From positions 62,001-126,000 of the forward strand of contig NZ_VJWL01000004.1 in NCBI RefSeq assembly GCF_007096385.1: a stretch of DNA of 64,000 nucleotides. The letters run 5' to 3'. The position numbers and the translations under genes were made by a program. The notes under the pieces are model-generated. The model was not told where the DNA came from. It was given only the letters and a program-made list of their open reading frames with translations, and ran no database searches. Source of the DNA: Aliidiomarina halalkaliphila. Lineage in GTDB: Bacteria; Pseudomonadota; Gammaproteobacteria; Enterobacterales; Alteromonadaceae. Shown piece after piece: positions 39,369 through 47,630 of the stretch (its first letter is position 1; every line of letters begins with the position of its first letter).

Positions 39369-40322
39369 TTACATCACAGGATCTTGATCCTCGCCTTCTT
39401 TCTCTACTTCAGGCGGCATCAAATCTTCCCGTGAGATGCCAAGCGCAAGCACCAAAGTGCTGCGGGTGAAGATCGAAGAGTACGTACCCACGACCACACC
39501 AATCGACATCGCGACCGCGAAGCCAAAGATCATTTGGCCACCAAAAAGCATCAGAACCACAAGAACCATTAAGGTGGTTAATGACGTGACCATGGTACGG
39601 CTTAAGGTTTGACTCAAGGAAATATCAATGACATCAACCGGGGTTGCCTTACGCATAATCCTGAAGTTTTCCCGGATCCTATCCGCGACCACGATACTAT
39701 CGTTCAAGGAGTAACCTATGGTAGCAAGCAATGCAGCCAAGATGGTCAGGTCGATCTGCATTTGAAACAACGCAAATATCCCGAGAATCAAGATTACATC
39801 TTGCACCAAACCGGCAACCGCTGAGAGTGCTAAACGCCACTCAAACCGGAAAGATACGTAGATCAAGATACAGATCACGGCCACAATCAGTGCTAAGCCA
39901 CCCGCTTCGGCAAGTTCTTCCCCGACTTGTGGGCCTACAAACTCAACACGGCGAATCTGCAGATCCGGATCCACGTTGGTTTGCAAAATGCCTAACAAGC
40001 TATCGCCTATTGATTCTGCATTGGCTTCACCGCGAGGCGGTACACGAACGAGCACATCGCGCTGAGTGCCGTAGTTTTGCACCACCGCATCGCCGTAGTC
40101 GTTCGCTTCCAGCACCTGCCGTAGTTCAGCCAGATCCGCCGGTTGGCTAAAGCCTACTTCCACCAAAGTACCGCCGGTGAAATCTAGGCCCCAATTCAGC
40201 TTGTTGATTGCCACTGTTGCCAGTGACGCCACGATCAAAATAATACTCAGTGCGGTTGTCCATTTGTTAATGGACATAAAGCGCAACGGATTGTTTTCAT
40301 CGACTTTAGTAATTAAAAACAT
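39369..40322 (-). CDS. secF: Protein translocase subunit SecF
   Basis: SecF forms with SecD a proton-driven motor that pulls proteins through SecYEG. The 317-residue protein has six membrane helices, the GLDFTGGTLVEVGF segment after the first helix and YSLNDSIVVADRIREN in the fourth, conserved in the family. It follows secD by 13 bases. Confidence 0.96.
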   Translation of the reverse strand: MFLITKVDENNPLRFMSINKWTTALSIILIVASLATVAINKLNWGLDFTGGTLVEVGFSQPADLAELRQVLEANDYGDAVVQNYGTQRDVLVRVPPRGEANAESIGDSLLGILQTNVDPDLQIRRVEFVGPQVGEELAEAGGLALIVAVICILIYVSFRFEWRLALSAVAGLVQDVILILGIFALFQMQIDLTILAALLATIGYSLNDSIVVADRIRENFRIMRKATPVDVIDISLSQTLSRTMVTSLTTLMVLVVLMLFGGQMIFGFAVAMSIGVVVGTYSSIFTRSTLVLALGISREDLMPPEVEKEGEDQDPVM

Positions 40323-40335
40323 TCTGATGCACCCC

Positions 40336-42192
40336 TTAAATCGACAACTTGGTGAGACGCTTCTGACGTCCCCAAGCGAGATTTACTATGGCTCGAGTAC
40401 CCACGATGGCTGTAAACATCGAGGTGACAATACCGATCGCGAGTGTAACCGCAAAGCCTTTAATCGACCCTGTACCCACCGCAAACAATATCAGTGCGGT
40501 GATCAGCGTGGTGATGTTGGCATCAGCAATGGTTGAGAACGCATTCTCGTAGCCTCGGGAAATAGCCTGCTGCGGACTTCGCCCGGCTAACAGTTCTTCC
40601 CGTATTCGCTCGAAGATAATCACGTTGGCGTCAACAGCCATACCCACGGTAAGGAGGATACCTGCCATACCAGGCATGGTGAGCGTTGCACCTGGAATCA
40701 TCGACATCACACCAACAATCAATACCAAGTTGGTTAACAACGCAATGTTCGCGACCATGCCGAATTTGCGATAGTAGATGCCCATAAAGAACAGCACGAG
40801 AATAAAGCCAGCCATGATGGCGGTCATCCCTGCGCGTACGTTCTCAGCACCCAAGCTTGGACCAACGGTCCGCTCTTCAACGATCTGAATCGGTGCAATC
40901 AAGGCACCGGCCCGAAGTAATAGTGCTAAGTTCTGAGCATCTTGAATTGAGCCCACACCGGTAATTCGGAAGTTACTACCTAACACGGCCTGAATGGTGG
41001 CAACACTCACCACTTCTTCAACCCGTTCAAAGGCAATACGCCCTTCGTCTGTGATTTCACCGGTGGCAAGGAATTCGATAAATACCGTCGCCATAGGGCG
41101 ACCGACATTGCCGCGAGTGGCCTGGGTCATCAAGCGACCACCGGCAGAGTCGAGGGTGATATTCACTTGCGGACGATTACTTTCATCGTAGCCCACGTTG
41201 GCATTCACAATGTGATCACCCGTGAGGATGACGCGGTTTTCAAGTAACTGTTGCCCACCACCACGCACATTAAACAAGCGGCTGCCAAAGGGAACACGCC
41301 CTGCAATCGCATCTTGTAAGTCGTTATCGGTATCCACAAAGCGGAATTCTAAGGTTGCGGTCGCACCCAAAATTTCTTTGGCGCGGGCCGTGTCTTGAAC
41401 ACCCGGTAACTCAACCACGATACGATCTTGACCCTGACGCTGAATCAGTGGCTCAGCCACACCCAGTTCGTCGACCCGGTTACGCAAGATAGTGATGTTC
41501 TGATCGATGGCATTCGCGCGGGTTTCCTGCAGGAATTGGTCGGTCATCACTAAGGTAATCGAGTTGGTGCTCGAATCGGTACGTGTTTCGTAGCCTTCGA
41601 ACTGATTACGCAGTTCAGAAATCGCACTCTGGTAGTCCTCAGCGCTGCGCAAGGTAACCACGATATTGTTGCCTTCCGCTCGCACACCACCAGCGGTATA
41701 ACGGATTCGCGCATCGCGTAAACGATCACGTACGCTATCGAGCATACTTTCACGCATCTTGCTCAGGGCTTCTTCCATATCCACTTCCATCAGGAAGTGA
41801 ACACCGCCACGCAAGTCGAGACCTAGCTTTAATGGTTCACCACCAATGGATGATAACCAGTTCGGCGTTGCCGGAGCGAGGTTCAGTGCCACGATGTACT
41901 GGCTGCCCAATTCACTCACTAAGAGTTCCCGAGCGGCCAGTTGATCATCGTCAGACTCAAGACGTACCAGCACTTGGCCGTTTTCGTACGTCATACCACG
42001 TGTGGCTATACCCGCTTGCCCGAGTGTCCGCTCTACTTGAGAGAGGGTATCCATGGTGACTTCACCACCGCGGGTTCCAGAAATCTGAACCGCGTGGTCT
42101 TCACCATATAAATTTGGAAGTGCATACAATGCGCCAAAAAACACAATGAATAGCACTAACAAATTTTTCCATAACGGAAATTTGTTTAACAC
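40336..42192 (-). CDS. secD: Protein translocase subunit SecD
   Basis: SecD is the larger SecDF subunit. The 618-residue product has a first membrane helix, the large periplasmic P1 domain (with LGLDLRGGVHFLMEVD and VELPGVQDTARAKEILG), and the five C-terminal helices including GMAVDANVIIFERIREEL, where the conserved Asp takes part in proton flow. It follows yajC by 55 bases. Confidence 0.96.
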   Translation of the reverse strand: MLNKFPLWKNLLVLFIVFFGALYALPNLYGEDHAVQISGTRGGEVTMDTLSQVERTLGQAGIATRGMTYENGQVLVRLESDDDQLAARELLVSELGSQYIVALNLAPATPNWLSSIGGEPLKLGLDLRGGVHFLMEVDMEEALSKMRESMLDSVRDRLRDARIRYTAGGVRAEGNNIVVTLRSAEDYQSAISELRNQFEGYETRTDSSTNSITLVMTDQFLQETRANAIDQNITILRNRVDELGVAEPLIQRQGQDRIVVELPGVQDTARAKEILGATATLEFRFVDTDNDLQDAIAGRVPFGSRLFNVRGGGQQLLENRVILTGDHIVNANVGYDESNRPQVNITLDSAGGRLMTQATRGNVGRPMATVFIEFLATGEITDEGRIAFERVEEVVSVATIQAVLGSNFRITGVGSIQDAQNLALLLRAGALIAPIQIVEERTVGPSLGAENVRAGMTAIMAGFILVLFFMGIYYRKFGMVANIALLTNLVLIVGVMSMIPGATLTMPGMAGILLTVGMAVDANVIIFERIREELLAGRSPQQAISRGYENAFSTIADANITTLITALILFAVGTGSIKGFAVTLAIGIVTSMFTAIVGTRAIVNLAWGRQKRLTKLSI

Positions 42193-42247
42193 AAGTCCGT
42201 CCTTTCGTTATTCGCTAAAATGAATACTTCAAACGCTTTGCGAAGTA

Positions 42248-42580
42248 TTAAAGAGTTTTGATACTACCCTTCGGCAACACAGCTGCAACAGCGGCTTTTT
42301 GCACGGTTACTTCAACAGTATCGGTAAGCGCGATAACCATAAAATCGCTGTCTTCACCAACTTTGCTGATGCGGCCTACCAAACCACCTTGTACCAATAC
42401 TTCATCGCCTTTCTGCAAGCTAGAAACCAATGTTTTATGCTCTTTTACGCGCTTGGCTTGCGGACGGTAAATCAAGAAATAGAAAATAAGACCAAACAGG
42501 GCCAGCATGATAATCAAAGATGCTGTACCACCTTCCTGTCCGCCTTGTTGTGCATACGCATTAGCAATAAAGAATTCCAT
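42248..42580 (-). CDS. yajC: Preprotein translocase subunit YajC
   Basis: The 110-residue single-span protein of the SecDF-YajC complex has one helix (about 20-38), then FYFLIYRPQAKRVKEHKTLVSSLQKGDEVLVQGGLVGRI, the conserved part. It is first of the yajC-secD-secF operon. The tgt gene often found upstream is absent; a divergent channel gene lies there instead. Confidence 0.95.
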   Translation of the reverse strand: MEFFIANAYAQQGGQEGGTASLIIMLALFGLIFYFLIYRPQAKRVKEHKTLVSSLQKGDEVLVQGGLVGRISKVGEDSDFMVIALTDTVEVTVQKAAVAAVLPKGSIKTL

Positions 42581-42832
42581 TACACTTCCCCTTTAAATAC
42601 ATCAGCCCGCAGGCTTGAAATTTGAATCACTTCGATGAAATAAACGCCGTATTGTAACCGAACCGAGCGCGAAGCGAAATGCTTGCAACAGCAGGGCATC
42701 GCATCGATGCCGAATCATATCGCAGAACTTGTGATATGCGGCCCCAAAATTACAAATGCAAGGGAGCCACACTTCTTTTTTGTGAAACGAAGTGCCACAC
42801 TGTCAGAATTGAAAGGGAAACAAGGTGAACCC

Positions 42833-43441
42833 ATGACGCAATGGTTCTATATCGCTGATCTTGCAGGTGTTGCTGTATTCGCAATTGCCGGAACCCTGCT
42901 CGCGTTCCGTAAGCAAATGGATGGATTTGGTGTAGTTGTGCTCGCCTCGGTCACGGCTATTGGCGGCGGCACTACCCGAGATTTAATTCTCGATGTGCCG
43001 GTGTTTTGGTTGCATGACCCCACTTACTTTCTGGTGATATTAATTGCCGCCATGGGCACTATTATGTGGCTGCGCTTTAAAGCCTACATACCATTAAATC
43101 GTTTGCTGATTGCCGATGCTTTAGGCATTGCATTCTTTACCGTACTCGGCGCGGAGAAGGCTTTAAATGCAGGCATGAGCCCAGTAATCGCCGTGATTAT
43201 GGGCACCATGACCGCAGTATTTGGGGGGATGTTACGGGATGTATTGGCGCGCGATATCCCCTTGGTGCTAAAAAGTGAGCTATATGCCACCACGTGTATT
43301 GCCGGTGCCATTGTATTCGTAATAATTCAACCCTATAGCCCCAACATCGGCATGGCCGCCGCGATGATCACCACCCTCGCATTGCGCCTCGGAGCCATCC
43401 GCTACCACTGGTCCCTAACCGTCTTTAAAGAACACCGCTAA
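42833..43441 (+). CDS. Trimeric intracellular cation (TRIC) channel family protein
   Basis: The 202-residue protein has seven membrane helices arranged as two similar halves, with the family motifs ASVTAIGGGTTRDLILD and GTMTAVFGGMLRDVLARDIP; the glycine-kinked helices line a K+-permeable pore in characterised TRIC channels. ATG 42833 follows AGGTGA and starts the first helix; the open frame upstream to 42683 has no resemblance to the family. It corresponds to YicG/UPF0126 proteins. Directly after its stop begins the repeat island. Confidence 0.9.
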   Translation: MTQWFYIADLAGVAVFAIAGTLLAFRKQMDGFGVVVLASVTAIGGGTTRDLILDVPVFWLHDPTYFLVILIAAMGTIMWLRFKAYIPLNRLLIADALGIAFFTVLGAEKALNAGMSPVIAVIMGTMTAVFGGMLRDVLARDIPLVLKSELYATTCIAGAIVFVIIQPYSPNIGMAAAMITTLALRLGAIRYHWSLTVFKEHR

Positions 43442-43448
43442 CCGAGTT

Positions 43449-43571
43449 CTGGCTTGTCAGAAAGCCTCTATGGCGGCGTTATAATTAAAGCTCAATCGGT
43501 CACATACCATTAAGGTATGCTCCCTCAATCGCTTCAATTATGCCTTGCCCTAGAGGTTTCTGCCTGCGCTT
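43449..43571 (+). repeat. Left 123-bp arm of the composite repeat island
   Basis: This arm matches the reverse complement of 43986-44108 over 123 bp with 18 mismatches and no gaps (about 85%). It is itself a nested hairpin: 43481-43491 pairs with 43531-43541 (10 of 11), and CATACC at 43503-43508 with GGTATG at 43514-43519. Confidence 0.9.
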
Positions 43572-43596
43572 CGGGTTTGTCTGATATCGGCTCGGG

Positions 43597-43748
43597 CTAA
43601 CGCGGTGCGTTGGGTACGATTGTCCCGGGGGAGAGATTGGCTACGTGAGGGTGTCTGCCGCAGGGATGCGGCAGCCAAGCCTATAGGGACATATTCACGG
43701 CGTCCCTCACGGGGCCAACTCTTCCTCTGGACCTTTAGCGGCCCCAGG
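43597..43748 (+). repeat. 152-bp repeat unit, copy 1
   Basis: The unit opens with the 17-bp palindrome (second base T here, breaking one pair). Inside are further inverted repeats: CTGCCGCA/TGCGGCAG with a GGGA loop, CGTGAGGG/CCCTCACG around it, and TTGGC/GCCAA outside that, so the unit can fold into one long hairpin. Copy 2 follows without a gap with 7 differences. No plausible gene is seen. Confidence 0.9.
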
Positions 43749-43917
43749 CCAACGCGGTGCGTTGGGTACGATTGTCCCGGGGGAGAGATTGGCTACGTGA
43801 GGGTGTCTGCCGCAGGGATGCTGCAGCCAAGCCTATAGGGACATATTCACGGCGCCCCTCACGGGGCCAACTCTTCCTCTGGGCCTTTAGCGACCCTGGG
43901 CCAACGCGGTGCGTTGG
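43749..43917 (+). repeat. 152-bp repeat unit, copy 2, plus a third 17-bp palindrome
   Basis: Copy 2 occupies 43749-43900; the next palindrome begins at 43901, so the period is exactly 152 bp. The palindromes of copies 2 and 3 are perfect. The 68 bases between the third palindrome and the right arm hold nothing recognisable. Confidence 0.9.
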
Positions 43918-43985
43918 GTACAGTCATTGCTGAACCGAAAGCGCAGCTAGTGGTGATGCCGGACAAGCCAGCCCCACCAAACTAG

Positions 43986-44108
43986 AAGCGCAGGCAGAAA
44001 CTTCGAGAGCAAGGCATAATCAGGCCGATTGAGGGAGCATACCTTGATGGTATGTGACCGATTGAGGCCTGATTATAACGCAGCTATCGGAGCTTTCTGA
44101 CAAGCCAG
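43986..44108 (-). repeat. Right 123-bp arm of the composite repeat island
   Basis: This is the inverted partner of 43449-43571. Its own stem 44016-44026 with 44066-44076 is a perfect 11 bp, and CATACC (44038-44043) pairs with GGTATG (44049-44054). It ends 5 bases before the stop codon of the leftward TIGR03545 gene, so the island fills the convergent gap 43442-44112 completely. Confidence 0.9.
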
Positions 44109-44112
44109 AGAG

Positions 44113-45882
44113 CTAGCCGCCTATGCGTCGGCGGAGACTATCCCTTAGCCGATCTTCAAGCTGTTCACCAATACTAAGCTCACTACCATCAACCGACAGC
44201 AACTCTTCTAACAACCCGTTCTGCTCTCGCGCTTGATCTCGCAAACCAACAAACTGCTGCAAGCGTGGTTCCCAAGTACTGGTAATGCCCGCAACTTGTT
44301 GCTCCAAATCCGCGCGCACGCTGCTCAATTGCGCATCCGCTTCTTGGCGCAACGCACTGGTTAACAACTGCTGCAATTGGTTATCTAAATCTGAACGTAA
44401 GCGTAATGCCGGTTGCCCCATAGGACCATCCACGCTCAGATTCATATCAAAGGCGTTCACCTGTGAAATCACATCACTTAGAATACGAGCCCACCGTGCT
44501 TCGCCATCCAAACGCATATCCACATCTTGCATGCGAATCAAACCGCTACCATCTAGGCGCCCTTCACGAACCCCCAAACGACCTTCGGAATTCAGCACAG
44601 CACCCAGTAAGCGAGCGCTTACCCCTTCTTGATCTAACAGCGACTGTTCCATCAGGTTGACCCCTCGAACGCGCCAGTTTTGATGACCACTAAAGCCGCG
44701 CAATTCCGATAGGGCAAATTCACCGTCGAAACGTAATTCATTCCACCACTGCGTCGCCGATGAGCTTGCTTCAAAAGTAGTCGGAGCGCCATCAATACGA
44801 TCATGTTGCCAGGTAATATTCTGCCAACTCGTCATAACATCCACGTCTTGGATCCGAATACTAATCCCCGCGCGATCGACGAGAAATGTAGGTCGGCTCT
44901 GGCGGTCAAAATCGATATAGCGACCATGCCAGCGATTAGGGCGCTGTTCCTGATCTTCAGCCCGTTGCAACATCGGGCCAATCACGTCAAACGCCATAAA
45001 CGCATATCGGCTCCATTGCTCTACTCGAGGGCCAAACAGCACGCCACTCAATTCCGACATACTGTCTTGGTCAAAGCTCAGCAGCTGACGAATTCGAGCC
45101 AAATCACGGCTTGGCGCTTCTCGCAGCGCGGTTAAATCTTCTCGCATCACCTGCACTGCTTGTTCGCTGGTGCTGACGAAGGTTTGTACATGATTGCGGT
45201 CAGCCCGAATATCCGATTTCAACTCGTCTAGTCGCTCACGGAGTGCCACTAATTCTTGCGGCGTACGCGGGCGCGTTTCGGTAATTTCGGCCATGCGTTC
45301 ACGGTAACCGTCGATACGCTCCCGTGATGGCAGGTTTTCTCGGGCAGTTTCAATCTGGGTGCGATGCTGTTCGAAATCTTGCTCGATGCGAGTGACCAAT
45401 TCTGGCGTGCGTATTTCACTGCGCGCCAGCACCTCATCCAACGACGGAATATCAATATTTAGGTCGGCTAGGATTTGCTGCCAATCGATCGGATCGCTCT
45501 CGCGCTGATAATCCGCACGGACACGGCCGGGGCTCGCCCGCTCCACGCCCATGGCCACACCAGAGAGTTCCAGCTCATGGATATGAACCCGCCCGATCAA
45601 GGCATCCCAAGGATTAAATTCAGCATGGGCCCGCATGGCTTGTACCCGATTCAGTTCAGGTTGGTCGGGATCCGTTACTTCAATCCCCTGTAGAGTTAAA
45701 CTAAATGGACTCCAACGGACTACCGCTTGTTCAATGTTTACTTCGGCACCATTTGCATAGGTGAGTCCATACTCAAGACCGCCCTTCAGTAAGGGCCCAG
45801 CAAACATACGAATAACAACCGCAACACCCACCACAATAACGAGAAACGCAATGAGGCCGGGCCAACGAATAATATTCTTCAT
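44113..45882 (-). CDS. TIGR03545 family membrane-anchored protein (AsmA-like)
   Basis: The 589-residue product has one N-terminal membrane helix (about 8-30), an AsmA/YhdP-like beta segment (VNIEQAVVRWSPFSLTLQGIEVTDPD), a long charged coiled coil (about 160-265), further beta repeats (RLLGAVLNSEGRLGVREGRLDGSG) and another C-terminal coiled coil. The layout fits the TIGR03545 family, which is always found beside TIGR03546. It probably acts in the periplasm at the envelope; the precise role is unknown. Its ATG overlaps the stop of the upstream partner by one base (TAATG). Confidence 0.85.
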   Translation of the reverse strand: MKNIIRWPGLIAFLVIVVGVAVVIRMFAGPLLKGGLEYGLTYANGAEVNIEQAVVRWSPFSLTLQGIEVTDPDQPELNRVQAMRAHAEFNPWDALIGRVHIHELELSGVAMGVERASPGRVRADYQRESDPIDWQQILADLNIDIPSLDEVLARSEIRTPELVTRIEQDFEQHRTQIETARENLPSRERIDGYRERMAEITETRPRTPQELVALRERLDELKSDIRADRNHVQTFVSTSEQAVQVMREDLTALREAPSRDLARIRQLLSFDQDSMSELSGVLFGPRVEQWSRYAFMAFDVIGPMLQRAEDQEQRPNRWHGRYIDFDRQSRPTFLVDRAGISIRIQDVDVMTSWQNITWQHDRIDGAPTTFEASSSATQWWNELRFDGEFALSELRGFSGHQNWRVRGVNLMEQSLLDQEGVSARLLGAVLNSEGRLGVREGRLDGSGLIRMQDVDMRLDGEARWARILSDVISQVNAFDMNLSVDGPMGQPALRLRSDLDNQLQQLLTSALRQEADAQLSSVRADLEQQVAGITSTWEPRLQQFVGLRDQAREQNGLLEELLSVDGSELSIGEQLEDRLRDSLRRRIGG

Positions 45883-46403
45883 TAGTAGCCTCCCCGTAAT
45901 CCGCTCACTCTCTCGTAGGCAGCGAAAAATTTTGTGCTCTTCACAATCTGAACAAGGCGCAGTTTACCAAACCACACCATCACCCGACCCCGATACATCA
46001 GAATAAGACGATGAGATAGCAGCAACCAAATGGGGGCAAACAACACACAAAAAACAAAGCTACCGAGGGTGATGGTTTGGTTGTATTGGAACAAGCGAGC
46101 CAACGGAATTTCATACAAAGTGACCCATAACCCTTCCAGCGAGGAGGCTGCTAGCAGGCTTTCGCCAATAAAATTAAACATGGGGTCGAGCAGATAGGCA
46201 ATACCGGAGAACACTGCGAATGCCAAAATAAATCCGGTCAGGTTAATTCGGAACGACAGAGCGAAAAAGAGAATAAAAATATTATGCAGGCTAAACAAAG
46301 GGGTTAACCCCATAAACATCCCTAACACAAAGGCCCAAGCGAGGGCCCATGGGCTAGATTCAGCGTTCAATGCTTTTAACAAGCGCGCGAGCATGGTCAA
46401 CAT
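45882..46403 (-). CDS. TIGR03546 family membrane protein
   Basis: The 173-residue protein has about four membrane helices and the segment WALAWAFVLGMFMGLTPLFSLHNIF, which resembles the DUF2062-type GxxxG-rich family. It is the conserved partner of TIGR03545; the overlapping stop and start show they are translated together. Role unknown; a module for envelope lipid handling is a guess from the AsmA-like partner. Confidence 0.85.
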   Translation of the reverse strand: MLTMLARLLKALNAESSPWALAWAFVLGMFMGLTPLFSLHNIFILFFALSFRINLTGFILAFAVFSGIAYLLDPMFNFIGESLLAASSLEGLWVTLYEIPLARLFQYNQTITLGSFVFCVLFAPIWLLLSHRLILMYRGRVMVWFGKLRLVQIVKSTKFFAAYERVSGLRGGY

Positions 46404-46443
46404 TGCACTCTCCTTTTTGGTGCGCCGAACATTATTCTATGAT

Positions 46444-47529
46444 TTACAGCTTAGCACCGAGCGCCTTCGCTCGCGCTGCTGTTTGCGCACTTTTTTCAAG
46501 GTTTCCTGCTTGCCAACCATGTAATTGATTCTGAACCATGCGTGCAATCACCTGAATATGTTCTGCATCGGCATTTAAGCAAGGAATATATTCGTAACGC
46601 TCTCCCCCCGCCTCCATAAAATACTCGCGGTTTTCTTCACCGATTTCTTCAATGGTTTCTAGGCAATCGGATGAAAACCCAGGGCACACCACCTGAATGG
46701 CTTTCACGCCTTGGCCAGGAAAGGCCTTAAAGGTTTCATCAGTATAAGGCTTTAACCATTCTTCGCGACCAAATCGCGATTGAAAGGTGGTGATGTATTC
46801 ATCACTGGATAAACCGAGCTGTTCTGCCACCAATCGTGATGTTTTATAGCATTGGCAGTGGTACGGGTCACCGTTGAGTAAATAGCGCTTGGGTACACCG
46901 TGATATGAGAAAACGAGTTTATCGGCACGCCCATGTGACTCCCAATGGGCTTTGATTTTATTCGCCACCGCCTGAATAAACTCAGGCTCATCATGGTAAC
47001 TCGTTTTAAAGCGTAGATCTGGAAGCCAACGTCGCTTAGTAAAGTCCGCGGCAATTGCATCAAAGGTGGACCCCGTAGTGGAACCGGAATACTGCGGATA
47101 TAAAGGCAGCACAACGAGTTTGGTAACGCCCTGCTGCATAAGCTTCTCAAGCGCACTGGCGATGGACGGATTGCCATAACGCATGCCAAACTCAACAACC
47201 ACGTCGTCGCCCCAAGTTTTTTGTAGTTCGGTGCGCACCGCTTCGGTTTGCTGCTGGGTGTAGATTAGCAGGGGCGAACCTTGATCTGTCCACACTGTCT
47301 GATAGGCTTTAGCTGAGCGACTCGGACGAATTCGCAAAATCACGCCATGTAAAATGACTTTCCACAGGATTTTTGGCACTTCGACGACCCGGGGATCCGA
47401 TAAGAACTCTGCTAAGTATTTTCGCAATGCCTTCGGCGTTGCAGCATCCGGTGTTCCTAAGTTGGTGAGAAGAACACCCACTTTTGCAACCTGACTATGC
47501 GTAAACTTTGGAGATCCTTGATATTTCAT
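46444..47529 (-). CDS. hemH: Ferrochelatase
   Basis: HemH inserts ferrous iron into protoporphyrin IX, the last step of heme synthesis. The 361-residue product has GVLLTNLGTPDAATPKALRKYL, the catalytic His in VFSYHGVPKRYL, YHCQCYKTS and the acidic CPGFSSDCLETIEEIGEE. It diverges from the RimK-like gene. The C-terminal extension of about 25 residues is slightly longer than usual. Confidence 0.95.
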   Translation of the reverse strand: MKYQGSPKFTHSQVAKVGVLLTNLGTPDAATPKALRKYLAEFLSDPRVVEVPKILWKVILHGVILRIRPSRSAKAYQTVWTDQGSPLLIYTQQQTEAVRTELQKTWGDDVVVEFGMRYGNPSIASALEKLMQQGVTKLVVLPLYPQYSGSTTGSTFDAIAADFTKRRWLPDLRFKTSYHDEPEFIQAVANKIKAHWESHGRADKLVFSYHGVPKRYLLNGDPYHCQCYKTSRLVAEQLGLSSDEYITTFQSRFGREEWLKPYTDETFKAFPGQGVKAIQVVCPGFSSDCLETIEEIGEENREYFMEAGGERYEYIPCLNADAEHIQVIARMVQNQLHGWQAGNLEKSAQTAARAKALGAKL

Positions 47530-47630
47530 ACTATATATTCCTGTAGAAACGCTTGCTTATTAACATAAATTAAGCGATAAATTCGGCGCATCCGGCCCCG
47601 TTCAATGGGCTATCGACCACAAGGCTATCT

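Noticed and set aside
43597-43917. CRISPR-like array
   Set aside because: Repeats are 152 bp apart and near identical throughout, so there are no unique spacers. No cas gene is in the window. The 8812-8890 triplet has identical, not variable, spacers.
43449-44108. Insertion sequence with terminal inverted repeats
   Set aside because: The inverted arms resemble long terminal repeats, but nothing between them encodes a transposase and I see no flanking direct repeat.
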